Shown here one piece after another: positions 56,858-64,000 of a stretch of 64,000 bases of DNA. The stretch spans positions 6,031,001-6,095,000 of the forward strand of contig NZ_JARUBM010000002.1 in assembly GCF_029626175.1 (NCBI RefSeq). Direction: 5' to 3'. The DNA comes from Micromonospora sp. WMMD1082 (GTDB taxonomy: Bacteria > Actinomycetota > Actinomycetes > Mycobacteriales > Micromonosporaceae). The translations under genes were made by a program, and so were the position numbers. Numbering within the stretch: the stretch's first letter is position 1; the number at the start of each line of letters is the position of its first letter. A model generated the notes under the pieces. That model was not told the DNA's origin and ran no database searches. It worked only from the letters and a program-made list of their open reading frames with translations.

Positions 56858-58525
56858 TCACCGGCCGTTGTCGGCGAGCGCCTTCTCGTGGAACGCGCGC
56901 CCCTCCTCGCCGCCGGAGTCCAGGAACTCCTTGCGCACCTGTTCGAGGTCGCTGACCGGGCGACGGCCCCGCACGATGTCGCGGATCTTGTCGTCGGTCG
57001 GTTGGATGATCTTCGACCAGTTCGCCGGCAGTTCCAGCTTGATCCCGGCGAACAGGTCCTTCTCCATCGAGTCGATGTGCGTGCGGTAGTAGCCGATGTA
57101 GTCCTGCACATAGGTGGGGGTGTCACCGCTGCGCACCTTGACCGGCACCCGACCGCCGATGTGGGTGTACTGGGCGCCCAGTTCCTTGCGGCCCAGCTCG
57201 GTGGGGATCGGCGTGCCGTCGGCGCTGCGGGTGAAGTGCTGACCCTCCGCACCGAACTCGCGCAGCTCGAACTCCCGGCTGCCGAAGGGCGCGGCACACC
57301 AGTTCAGCACCCCCAGCAGCTCGTCGACCCGCTCGGGGGCGAGGTCCTTCTTCAGGAAGGTGAAGAAGACCGGCTTCTCACTGCCCCAGATGACCGGTGG
57401 GGCGCCGCTGGCACCGAAGACCGGCAGCGGCTGCATGTCGAAGGTGGGCAGCTCCTTGACCCGCTCGCTCTGCATGCCCTGCCAGGCGCCGAGCCCGTCC
57501 TGATACATCAGGATCTTGCCGGCCTTGAACAGCTGCTTCTCGTCGGCACCCTTGCTGGCCACGGTGTCCGGGTGGACCAGACCCTCGGCGAAGAGCCGGG
57601 CGGTGAACTCCAGCGCGGCGGCGAAGGCCGGGTTCTCGAACTTGTGCTCCAGAGCGCCGTCGGCCTTCTTACGCCAGGTCTGCTGGCAGCCGAAGAACTG
57701 CTGGACCATCTCGAAGACGCTGCCGAAGGCCCACACCCCCTTGGCCGGATCGGTGGCCTTCTTGCCGAACTCGTACAGCTCGTCGGGGTTGGTCGGCGCG
57801 GCCAGACCGGCGGGGGCGAGCAGGTCCCGGCGGTGGAACAGGGCGTACGCGAACGGACCGTCGGTGGGGAACGGCACCGCGTAGAGTCGCCCGCCCCAGA
57901 CCGAATACTCCCAGGAGCCGGTGGGCAGCGAGGCCAGGTACGGGTACTTCGCGGCGGCATCGCCCTTGAGGTGGTCGGTCAGGTCGGTGAACAGCGCCTT
58001 GACCGCGTCGGAGAACCGGGCGACCTTGTCGACCTCCCAGTTCGGCGCGCAGAGCAGGTCCGGCACGTCCCGGGCGCCGAGCATGGCGTTGAGCTTGTCG
58101 CTGTAGAGGTTGCCGTCCTGCAGGCTCGGCTCGACGTCCACGCCGAGCTTGCCGTTGACGGCCGCCAGGTAGGCGTTGCGGCCCAACGGCGGCGGGGCCG
58201 GACCCCACCAGGGGCTCATCGTCCGGATCGGCGGGCCACCTCGCCCGGGCGCCTCGGTGATCGCGTCGACCAGGTCGCGCGGGTAGCTCAGGTAGCCGTC
58301 GGGGATCGGGCCCGCACCGGGGATGTCCGGCGTGCGCAACTCGACCCGCTGGTAGGTGGGCAGGACCGACCGGATGGCGTCGGCGCCGGTGGCACTGCCC
58401 TGGCTACCGGCCTGCTTGCTGCACCCGGCCAGGGTGCTGCCGCCCACGGTCGCGGCGGCGCCGAGACCGAGCAGCCGCAGCATGGTCCGGCGGTCGGTGG
58501 ATGCGCCCGGCAGGGAAGGCTTCAC
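56858..58525 (-). CDS. extracellular sugar-binding lipoprotein (LplA-like)
   Basis: 555-residue solute-binding protein of the larger LplA type. N-terminal DRRTMLRLLGLGAAATVGGS then TLAGCSK: a twin-arginine-like export signal ending in a lipobox LAGC, so it is probably Tat-exported and lipid-anchored. Mature domain features: LRTPDIPGAGPIPDGYLSYP, PWWGPAPPPLGRNAYLAAVN, WEYSVWGGRLYAVPFPTDGP and VFFTFLKKDLAPERVDELL. Start GTG 58525 follows GAAGGGAG. First gene of the importer operon, preceded by a ROK-type operator at 58582. Confidence 0.93.
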   Translation of the reverse strand: MKPSLPGASTDRRTMLRLLGLGAAATVGGSTLAGCSKQAGSQGSATGADAIRSVLPTYQRVELRTPDIPGAGPIPDGYLSYPRDLVDAITEAPGRGGPPIRTMSPWWGPAPPPLGRNAYLAAVNGKLGVDVEPSLQDGNLYSDKLNAMLGARDVPDLLCAPNWEVDKVARFSDAVKALFTDLTDHLKGDAAAKYPYLASLPTGSWEYSVWGGRLYAVPFPTDGPFAYALFHRRDLLAPAGLAAPTNPDELYEFGKKATDPAKGVWAFGSVFEMVQQFFGCQQTWRKKADGALEHKFENPAFAAALEFTARLFAEGLVHPDTVASKGADEKQLFKAGKILMYQDGLGAWQGMQSERVKELPTFDMQPLPVFGASGAPPVIWGSEKPVFFTFLKKDLAPERVDELLGVLNWCAAPFGSREFELREFGAEGQHFTRSADGTPIPTELGRKELGAQYTHIGGRVPVKVRSGDTPTYVQDYIGYYRTHIDSMEKDLFAGIKLELPANWSKIIQPTDDKIRDIVRGRRPVSDLEQVRKEFLDSGGEEGRAFHEKALADNGR

Positions 58526-58581
58526 GGCGCACTCCCTTCGTCTATCGGTAATGGTGTGCGGAGCAGGAGGCTCGCGCTAGG

Positions 58582-58612
58582 ATTAGTTGGGGTTCTAGCC
58601 GAACAAACTAAT
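58582..58612. promoter_or_regulatory. XylR/ROK-type operator upstream of the importer and ROK gene
   Basis: ATTAGTT (58582-58588) and AACTAAT (58606-58612), perfect arms, with an inner GTTC/GAAC pair around TAGCC. It lies between the divergent binding-protein and ROK genes and shares its blocks with the site at 52323. Adjacent ROK regulator is the probable ligand. Confidence 0.8.
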
Positions 58613-58676
58613 CGACGGTAATCCGTCCCACAAGACAGGGCGGGCGGCCTGGTCGGGACCACCAGCGCGGTACGCG

Positions 58677-59939
58677 ATGATGGACGCGCGCCGCGACACC
58701 GGCGCAGGGAGCGGGCAGAACGTGATCAGCATCCACAACGAGCCGCAGCCGACCGACCTCGGTGACGTACGCCTGGCCAACCGGGCGGTGGTGCTGCGGC
58801 ACGTGCGCCTGCACGCCCCCTGCTCCCGGGCCGACATTGCCGCGCGGACCGGGCTGAACAAGGCCACCGTCTCCAGCCTGGTCGCCGAGCTGGTCGCGCA
58901 GCGGCTGCTCCGCGAGACCGGGCTGACCGAGAACCGGATCGGCCGCCCGGCGACGATGCTGGTGCTCGACGGAGAGCCGTACGCCGCCCTGGGGCTGCAG
59001 ATCGGCGCCGACGAGTTGGTGGCCGTCGCCATCGATCTGGGCGGCAACCGGCTGCTGACCTGGCGGCGGGCCTTCACCGCGGCCACCGTCTCCCCCGGCG
59101 AGACGCTGCGGGCGCTGTCCACACTGGTCCGGCGGGCGATCGGGCGGGTCACCGCGCAGGGTCGCACCGTGCTGGGCCTCACCGTCGGCGTCCCGGGACT
59201 GGTCGATCCGTCCGGCGCGGTGCCCCTGTCCACCGCCCTGGGCTGGCGGGACGTGCCGGTCGCGGTGCAGCTGCGCGCCGCCCTACGGGAGCCGGATTTC
59301 GCCGTCGGCGTCGACAGCGTGGCCAACCTCGCCGCCCTGGCCGAGCAGCGGCACGGCGCGTACGCCGGCAGGACCGACCTGGTGCACGTGACCGGTGGCC
59401 TCACCATCGACGCGGGCATCATCGCCGCCGGCCGGCTGCTGCGCGGCGGGCGCGGCTTCGCCGGCGGCATCGGGCACCTGCCGCTGGACCCGGCCGGCCC
59501 GCCCTGCGCCTGCGGCGCCCGCGGCTGCCTGACCGCCCTGGTCGGGCTGACCGCCGTGGTGTGCCGGCTGCTGCCCGACGCCGAGGCCGATGGCATGGTC
59601 GTCGACTACCGGCCGGAACTCACGCGGATCGTGGCGCTGGCCCGGCAGGGCGACCCCGGCGTGCTCAGTGGGCTGGCCGAGACCGGCCGGCACCTGGGCC
59701 GGGGCGTGGCGGTCCTGGTCGACCTGCTCAACCCGGAGACGGTGGTGCTGGGCGACCACTTCGTCGCCCTGGCGCCCTGGCTGCTGCCGGCGGCCCGGTC
59801 CGAGCTGGCCGCGCGGGCACACGCCCCGGACGCCGGCGGGTGCCGGCTGGAAGTCTCCACCCTGGACATCGCGGCGGCGCTCGGTGGCGCCACCGCCGCG
59901 CTGGCCACCGTGGAGGCCGGCCGGCTGCCGACGCGCTGA
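58677..59939 (+). CDS. ROK family transcriptional regulator (XylR-like)
   Basis: 420 residues. N-terminal winged helix-turn-helix: VRLANRAVVLRHVRLHAPCS, RADIAARTGLNKATVSSLVA ELV, typical of XylR/NagC. The ROK sugar-kinase fold follows: LGLQIGADELVAVAIDLGGN, HVTGGLTIDAGIIAAGRLLR and the zinc motif GHLPLD...CACGARGC (His267, Cys277, Cys279, Cys284). Typically binds xylose or a related sugar and represses catabolic genes. Divergent from the transporter, with a TTAGTT/AACTAA operator between. Start could be ATG 58677 or 58680. Confidence 0.92.
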   Translation: MMDARRDTGAGSGQNVISIHNEPQPTDLGDVRLANRAVVLRHVRLHAPCSRADIAARTGLNKATVSSLVAELVAQRLLRETGLTENRIGRPATMLVLDGEPYAALGLQIGADELVAVAIDLGGNRLLTWRRAFTAATVSPGETLRALSTLVRRAIGRVTAQGRTVLGLTVGVPGLVDPSGAVPLSTALGWRDVPVAVQLRAALREPDFAVGVDSVANLAALAEQRHGAYAGRTDLVHVTGGLTIDAGIIAAGRLLRGGRGFAGGIGHLPLDPAGPPCACGARGCLTALVGLTAVVCRLLPDAEADGMVVDYRPELTRIVALARQGDPGVLSGLAETGRHLGRGVAVLVDLLNPETVVLGDHFVALAPWLLPAARSELAARAHAPDAGGCRLEVSTLDIAAALGGATAALATVEAGRLPTR

Positions 59940-60075
59940 CCCGCCCGCGCGGGCAGCCGGCCGGCGGCGATCGCGGGCCCGGGGCGCCCGAGTCTTGACC
60001 GGATGCGCCGCGGGTGCCAACCTCGAAGCAGGCCGCTCCGCTCGGGCACCCGGGGCGGCTTGTTTCCCACGGTTC

Positions 60076-60091
60076 GTCGAAGCGCTTCGCC
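60076..60091. promoter_or_regulatory. LacI-type operator O1 of the GH3 operon
   Basis: GTCGAAGCGCTTCGCC: 14 of 16 positions of the perfect palindrome at 60152. Centre-to-centre distance to the second site is 76 bases, allowing looping. It lies upstream of the promoter. Confidence 0.7.
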
Positions 60092-60151
60092 AGCGTCCGG
60101 GTCGATGACCGTCACCCCACCCTGACCTGCGACACCGCTCGGCCGCCCCTC

Positions 60152-60167
60152 GTCGAAGCGCTTCGAC
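60152..60167. promoter_or_regulatory. LacI-type operator O2 of the GH3 operon
   Basis: GTCGAAGCGCTTCGAC is a perfect 16-base palindrome with the central AGCGCT typical of LacI-family sites. It lies 35 bases before the GH3 start. The LacI gene at 62647 in the same operon is the likely ligand. Confidence 0.85.
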
Positions 60168-60202
60168 ACCCGGGCGCGCCGGGCACTGGAAGGCAGCTCA
60201 CC

Positions 60203-62650
60203 ATGACCGACCCCACCACGGCGTCCCCCCGTGATCGTGTCGAAGACCTGCTGGCCCGCCTCACCCTGCCGGAGAAGATCGGTCTGCTGCACCAGTGGCA
60301 GGCCCCCGTTCCCCGGCTCGACCTGCCCGGCTTCCGCACCGGCACCGAGGCGCTGCACGGCGTGGCCTGGCTCGGCCCGGCGACCGTGTTTCCCCAGGCG
60401 ATCGGCCTGGCCAGCAGCTGGAACCCCGACCTGGTACGCGCCGTCGGTGCCGCCGTCGGCGACGAGGTACGCGCCAAACACCACGCCGACCCCGAGCGGG
60501 TCGGCCTCAACGTCTGGGCGCCGGTGGTCAACCCGCTGCGCGACCCGCGCTGGGGGCGCAACGAGGAAGGCTGGTCCGAGGATCCGTGGCTGACCGGACG
60601 GCTGGCCACCGCGTACGCCGAGGGCCTGCGCGGCGACCATCCCGAGCGGCTGCGTACCGCCCCGACGGTCAAGCACTTCCTCGGCTACAACAACGAGACC
60701 GACCGGGCCACCACCTCCAGCGACCTGCCGCCCCGGGTGCTGTACGAGTACGAACTGCCCGCGTTCCGCGCCCCCCTGGCCGCCGGCGCGGCGGTCGCCG
60801 CGATGGCCTCCTACAACCTGGTCGACGGGGTGCCGGCCCACCTGAGCCCGCTGATCAACGACGAGTTGCGCCGCTGGGCACCCGGCGAGGTGCTGGTCGT
60901 CGGCGACGCGGGCGCGGTGACCAACATCGCCGGAGTGCAGGGCCACCTGCCCGAGCACGTGAACGGGTTCGCCGCCGCGCTGCGCGCGGGCATCGACAGC
61001 TTCACCGAGGACGACGCCGACAGCACCCCCACCCGCGAACGCCTGACCGAGGCCCTGCGGCGCGGGCTGATCACGACGTCCGACGTGGACCGGGCGGTCC
61101 GCCGCGTCCTCACCCTGCGGTGGCGCCTCGGCGACCTCGACCCGCCGCACACCGACCCGTACGCCGCGACCCCACCGGAGGTCGTCGACTGCCCGGCGCA
61201 CCGGGAACTGGCCCGGGAGGCCGCCCGGCAGTCGATCGTGCTGCTGCGCAACCGTGGGCTGCTCCCGCTGGCACCGGGGCTGCGGGTCGCCGTGCTCGGC
61301 CCGCTGGCCGACACCGTGTACGCGGACTGGTACAGCGGCACACTGCCGTACGCGGTCACCGCGTACCAGGGGCTGACCGGGCGGCTGCCGCAGGTCAGCA
61401 CCCATCCGGGCGCCGACCGGATCGTGCTGCGGGTGGGCGATCAGCTTGTCGGTTGCCCGGCCGACGCCGAGGGGGGCCCGCTGACCGTCGGCACCGACGC
61501 CGCCTGGTTCGACGTGTTCGACTGGGGCCGGGACACGGTGGCGCTGCGCGCGGTCGGCAACGGCCGGCACGTCGGCGCCGACGATGACGGCACCCTGGTC
61601 AACGACCGGCCCGGTCCCGGCGGCTGGGTGGTCCGGGAGACCTTCCAGTTCGACCCGCTGCCCGACGGCACCGTGCTGCTGCGCCACCTGGCCACCGACC
61701 GGTATGTCACCGTCGACGGCGACGGGCGGCTGCGCGTCGCCGGCGACGACCGGCAGGCCGGCACGGCCTTCGGCATCGACCTCGTGGCCGACGGTGCGGC
61801 CCAGGCCGCCGCGCTGGCCGCCGACTCCGACGTGGCGGTGGTGACGCTGGGCAACCACCCGATGGTCAACGGACGCGAGACCGAGGACCGCGTCGACCTG
61901 GCCCTGCCGGCCCGGCAGGAGGCGATGCTCCGCGCCGTGCACGCCGCCAACCCGCGCACCGTACTGGTGGTGACCAGTAGTTACCCGTACGCCCTGGGGT
62001 GGGCGCAGGAGCACCTACCGGCGGTGCTCTGGTCGGCGCACGGTGGGCAGGAGCACGGCACGGCGCTGGCCGACGTGCTGCTCGGCGACGCCGAGCCCGG
62101 TGGCCGGCTCACCCAGACCTGGTACACCGACGCCGCCGAACTGCCCGACCTGCTCGACTACGACGTGATCGGCGCCGACGCCACCTACCTGTACTACCGG
62201 GGCGAGCCGCTGTACCCGTTCGGGCACGGGCTCTCCTACGCCCGCTACGACTACACCGACCTGCGGCTCAGCGCGGCGTCGGCCAGCATCGGCGAGGAGG
62301 TCGAGGTGAGTGTGGACGTGACCAACTCCGGCGACCGCACCGGCGAGGAGGTGGTACAGCTCTACACCCGGCAGCGACGCTCGCGGGTCAAGCAGCCCCT
62401 GCGGCAACTGCGGGACTTCGCCCGGATCACCCTGGCCCCCGGCGAGCGGCGCACGGTCACCCTGCGGCTGCGTACCGCCGAGCTGGGCTGGTGGGACGCC
62501 GACCGGGGCGGCCCGGTGGTGGAGGACGCCACCCACACCGTGCTGGTCGGGCGTTCCGCGACCGACGTGCGGCTGACCGGCGCCCTGGCCGTACGCGCCG
62601 AGCTGGTCGGACTGCCGGCCCGGCTGCACACCGCCGGTGGGGTTCGGTGA
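60203..62650 (+). CDS. GH3 family glycosidase with inserted beta-trefoil-like domain
   Basis: 815-residue cytoplasmic retaining glycosidase, beta-xylosidase or beta-glucosidase type. N-domain barrel: LNVWAPVVNPLRDPRWGRNE, KHFLGYNNETDR, nucleophile Asp235 in VLVVGDAGAVTN. The second (alpha/beta) domain begins near residue 345 and is interrupted at about 405-530 by a fascin/actin-crosslinking-like module (VALRAVGNGRHVGADDDGTL; VLLRHLATDRYVTVDGDGRL). It resumes (VAVVTLGNHPMVNGRETEDR) and ends in a fibronectin type III-like domain. It would cleave the backbone or xylose units after side-chain removal. Operator-controlled; ATG 60203 with GAAGGCAG upstream. Confidence 0.93.
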   Translation: MTDPTTASPRDRVEDLLARLTLPEKIGLLHQWQAPVPRLDLPGFRTGTEALHGVAWLGPATVFPQAIGLASSWNPDLVRAVGAAVGDEVRAKHHADPERVGLNVWAPVVNPLRDPRWGRNEEGWSEDPWLTGRLATAYAEGLRGDHPERLRTAPTVKHFLGYNNETDRATTSSDLPPRVLYEYELPAFRAPLAAGAAVAAMASYNLVDGVPAHLSPLINDELRRWAPGEVLVVGDAGAVTNIAGVQGHLPEHVNGFAAALRAGIDSFTEDDADSTPTRERLTEALRRGLITTSDVDRAVRRVLTLRWRLGDLDPPHTDPYAATPPEVVDCPAHRELAREAARQSIVLLRNRGLLPLAPGLRVAVLGPLADTVYADWYSGTLPYAVTAYQGLTGRLPQVSTHPGADRIVLRVGDQLVGCPADAEGGPLTVGTDAAWFDVFDWGRDTVALRAVGNGRHVGADDDGTLVNDRPGPGGWVVRETFQFDPLPDGTVLLRHLATDRYVTVDGDGRLRVAGDDRQAGTAFGIDLVADGAAQAAALAADSDVAVVTLGNHPMVNGRETEDRVDLALPARQEAMLRAVHAANPRTVLVVTSSYPYALGWAQEHLPAVLWSAHGGQEHGTALADVLLGDAEPGGRLTQTWYTDAAELPDLLDYDVIGADATYLYYRGEPLYPFGHGLSYARYDYTDLRLSAASASIGEEVEVSVDVTNSGDRTGEEVVQLYTRQRRSRVKQPLRQLRDFARITLAPGERRTVTLRLRTAELGWWDADRGGPVVEDATHTVLVGRSATDVRLTGALAVRAELVGLPARLHTAGGVR

Positions 62651-63729
62651 GCAGGCGGGGACAGGGACCGTCGGGCCAGCCCACCATCGCCGACGTGGCC
62701 CGGCACGCCGGTGTCGCGGTGAGCACCGTGTCGTACGTGCTCAGCGGCAAACGGGCCATCTCGGAGCTGACCCGCAACCGGGTGCTGGCCAGCATCCGGC
62801 TGCTCGGCTACCACCCGAACGCGGGGGCGCGGGCGCTGGCCAGCCGGCGCGCCAACGTGATCGCGCTGGTGTTGCCGCTGCGCTCCGGCATCCAGGTGCC
62901 GGTGGTGATGCAGTTCGCCACGGCCGTGGTGACCTCCGCCCGCCGCCACGACCACGACGTGCTGCTGCTCACCTCCGACGAGGGTCCGGCGGGGCTGCAC
63001 CGGATCGCCGCCGGCGCCCTCGTCGACGGGGTCCTGGTGATGGACGTGGAGTTGCACGACGCGCGGGTGCCGTTGCTGCGGGAACTGGGCCGACCCAGCG
63101 TCCTGATCGGACTGCCCGCCGACACCGCCGGGCTGACCTGTGTGGACCTCGACTTCCACCGGGCCGGCCAGCTCTGCGTCGAACATCTGGCGGGGCTCGG
63201 GCATCGGCGGGTCGCCCTGCTCGGCGCCCCGAGTGCCGTCTACGACCGGGGCACCGGGTTCGCGCACCGCACCCGCGCCGGGGTGGTCGAGGCGGCGGCC
63301 CGGCACGGCGTGGACGCGGTGACCCTGCCCTGCGAGGAGAACGCCGCCGACGTGCACCACCGGGTGGCCACGCTGCTCGCCCAGCACCCCGAGCTGTCCG
63401 GGCTGGTGGTGCAGAACGAGGCGGCGGTCGGGCCGGTGCAGGCGGCACTGGCCGCGCTGGGCCGGCGCGTACCGGACGACGTGTCGGTGGTGGCCGTCTG
63501 CCCGGACCACGTCGCCGAGCACGCCAACCCGCGCCTGACCTCGGTACCGGTGCCCGCCGAGGAGATCGGCCGGCAGGCCGTGTCGCTGCTGATGCGTAAG
63601 CTGCACGACGAACCGGCGCCGCAGGTGACCCTGCTGCCACCCCGGCTCATCGTTCGCGACAGCACCGCCGCCGCACCGGTCGACGCCGGGCACGTCGCGG
63701 CGCGCGACGACCAGGCGGCGGCGCAGTGA
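62647..63729 (+). CDS. LacI family transcriptional regulator
   Basis: 360-residue repressor. N-terminal PTIADVARHAGVAVSTVSYV LSGKRAIS (LacI helix-turn-helix and hinge), followed by a periplasmic-binding-like core (VIALVLPLRSGIQVPVVMQF; DGVLVMDVELHDARVPLLRE; LGHRRVALLGAP; VPDDVSVVAVC). The GTG start overlaps the GH3 stop (GTGA). Probably binds GTCGAAGCGCTTCGAC upstream of the operon; the inducer is probably a sugar released by the locus. Confidence 0.93.
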   Translation: MSRRGQGPSGQPTIADVARHAGVAVSTVSYVLSGKRAISELTRNRVLASIRLLGYHPNAGARALASRRANVIALVLPLRSGIQVPVVMQFATAVVTSARRHDHDVLLLTSDEGPAGLHRIAAGALVDGVLVMDVELHDARVPLLRELGRPSVLIGLPADTAGLTCVDLDFHRAGQLCVEHLAGLGHRRVALLGAPSAVYDRGTGFAHRTRAGVVEAAARHGVDAVTLPCEENAADVHHRVATLLAQHPELSGLVVQNEAAVGPVQAALAALGRRVPDDVSVVAVCPDHVAEHANPRLTSVPVPAEEIGRQAVSLLMRKLHDEPAPQVTLLPPRLIVRDSTAAAPVDAGHVAARDDQAAAQ

Positions 63730-64000
63730 CCGGGCCGGGGCACCGGATCTGGGACACCGCGCCGGCGGACGGCTGGCAGGACGCGTTCCTCGCCGGCAAC
63801 GGCGAGTACGGGATCATGGTGCACGGCGAGCCGTACGCGGAACGCATCCTGGTCAACCATCACCGGTTCGTGCTGCCCAACGGCACCCACGACGCCCGCC
63901 CGCCGCAGCTGGCCGCCCGGCTGCCCCGGATCCGGCGGCTGATCCTCACCGACCGGCGGGCCGAGGCCAGCCGGCTGCTCGCCGGTGACGGGGTGCTGCG
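63726..64000 (+). CDS. GH95-like alpha-L-fucosidase/galactosidase (partial, 3' end missing)
   Basis: First 91 residues of a glycosidase that runs off the right edge. HRIWDTAPADGWQDAFLAGN GEYGIMVHGE, AERILVNHHRFVLPNGTHDA and ARLPRIRRLILTDRRAEASR match the N-terminal pattern of GH95 (W...P.GNGxxGxMVxGxxxxExxxLN, later LxxIRxLL..). GH95 enzymes remove alpha-1,2-fucose or alpha-1,2-L-galactose from xyloglucan side chains. GTG 63726 overlaps the LacI stop (GTGA). GH65 or another related family cannot be fully excluded from the part seen. Confidence 0.75.
   Translation, partial: MTGPGHRIWDTAPADGWQDAFLAGNGEYGIMVHGEPYAERILVNHHRFVLPNGTHDARPPQLAARLPRIRRLILTDRRAEASRLLAGDGVL

Noticed and set aside
1..64000. 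tRNA, rRNA or tmRNA genes
   Set aside because: No cloverleaf with GGTTCGAATCC-type T-arm or rRNA segments noticed on either strand; a tRNAscan run would be decisive.

Overview
The window looks like chromosome of a high-G+C actinobacterium of the Micromonosporaceae, most likely Micromonospora. The composition is roughly 70-75% G+C by eye. GTG starts are common, many -10 boxes lie only 6-9 bases from the start codon (leaderless style), and the gene content fits: Eis-type acetyltransferase, F420-type (DDN) reductase fold, HAIR/HspR control of Hsp20, MsiK-style sugar importer without its own ATPase, and several FtsX/MacB-type ABC systems. The genus is inferred; no 16S or other marker is present.

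Layout. 1-8.4 kb is housekeeping and is C-rich on the + strand: partial pabB, a TetR regulator, peptide deformylase, two GNATs, a TauE-like exporter, a metal-dependent phosphohydrolase/nuclease, folD with a ZTP riboswitch and an apparent 1-base frameshift, and a Xer-like tyrosine recombinase whose start codon lies inside a dif-like palindrome. After an isochorismatase-fold hydrolase there is a second site that closely fits the actinobacterial chromosomal dif pattern (8159-8186). From about 7 kb to 21 kb the + strand is G-rich. This stretch holds a GH15-SDR operon, an ABC export cluster (two ATPases plus a giant FtsX permease), an SDR, Eis, OsmC and cydAB under BlaI-like operators. 21.7-27.5 kb holds an acyltransferase, an XRE-cupin regulator divergent from a BenE-type permease, GDPD, an MFS permease and thymidine kinase. 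27.6-35.3 kb is a second ABC export cluster (two FtsX permeases, two ATPases). In both clusters one ATPase of the pair carries an AbrB-like C-terminal tail.

35.3-42.2 kb holds Hsp20, MarR, two DUF6069-type membrane proteins, an FkbM methyltransferase, a second tyrosine recombinase, a DUF1062 protein and an ECF sigma factor with a SnoaL-like tail. 42.2-45.7 kb looks like a decayed Tn3-type insertion: a resolvase C-terminal fragment on one side, a TnpA N-terminal fragment on the other, and an intact TetR / medium-chain reductase / membrane-protein cassette between them. Large intergenic palindromes of one related family occur at 36.5, 38.5 and 42.4 kb.

45.9-50.1 kb contains a DUF6817-type protein, a DDN-hemerythrin fusion, a DUF1992 protein, a LysE exporter and a probable pseudokinase. 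50.2-64 kb is a catabolic locus that fits removal of xyloglucan side chains: GH42 beta-galactosidase, GH31 alpha-xylosidase, sugar-binding lipoprotein plus two permeases, a XylR/ROK regulator, GH3 glycosidase, a LacI regulator and the start of a GH95-like enzyme. Two different operator types are visible: related TTAGTT/AACTAA palindromes at the GH42/GH31 and transporter/ROK promoters, and two GTCGAAGCGCTTCG palindromes before GH3. This suggests two regulators dividing control of one pathway.
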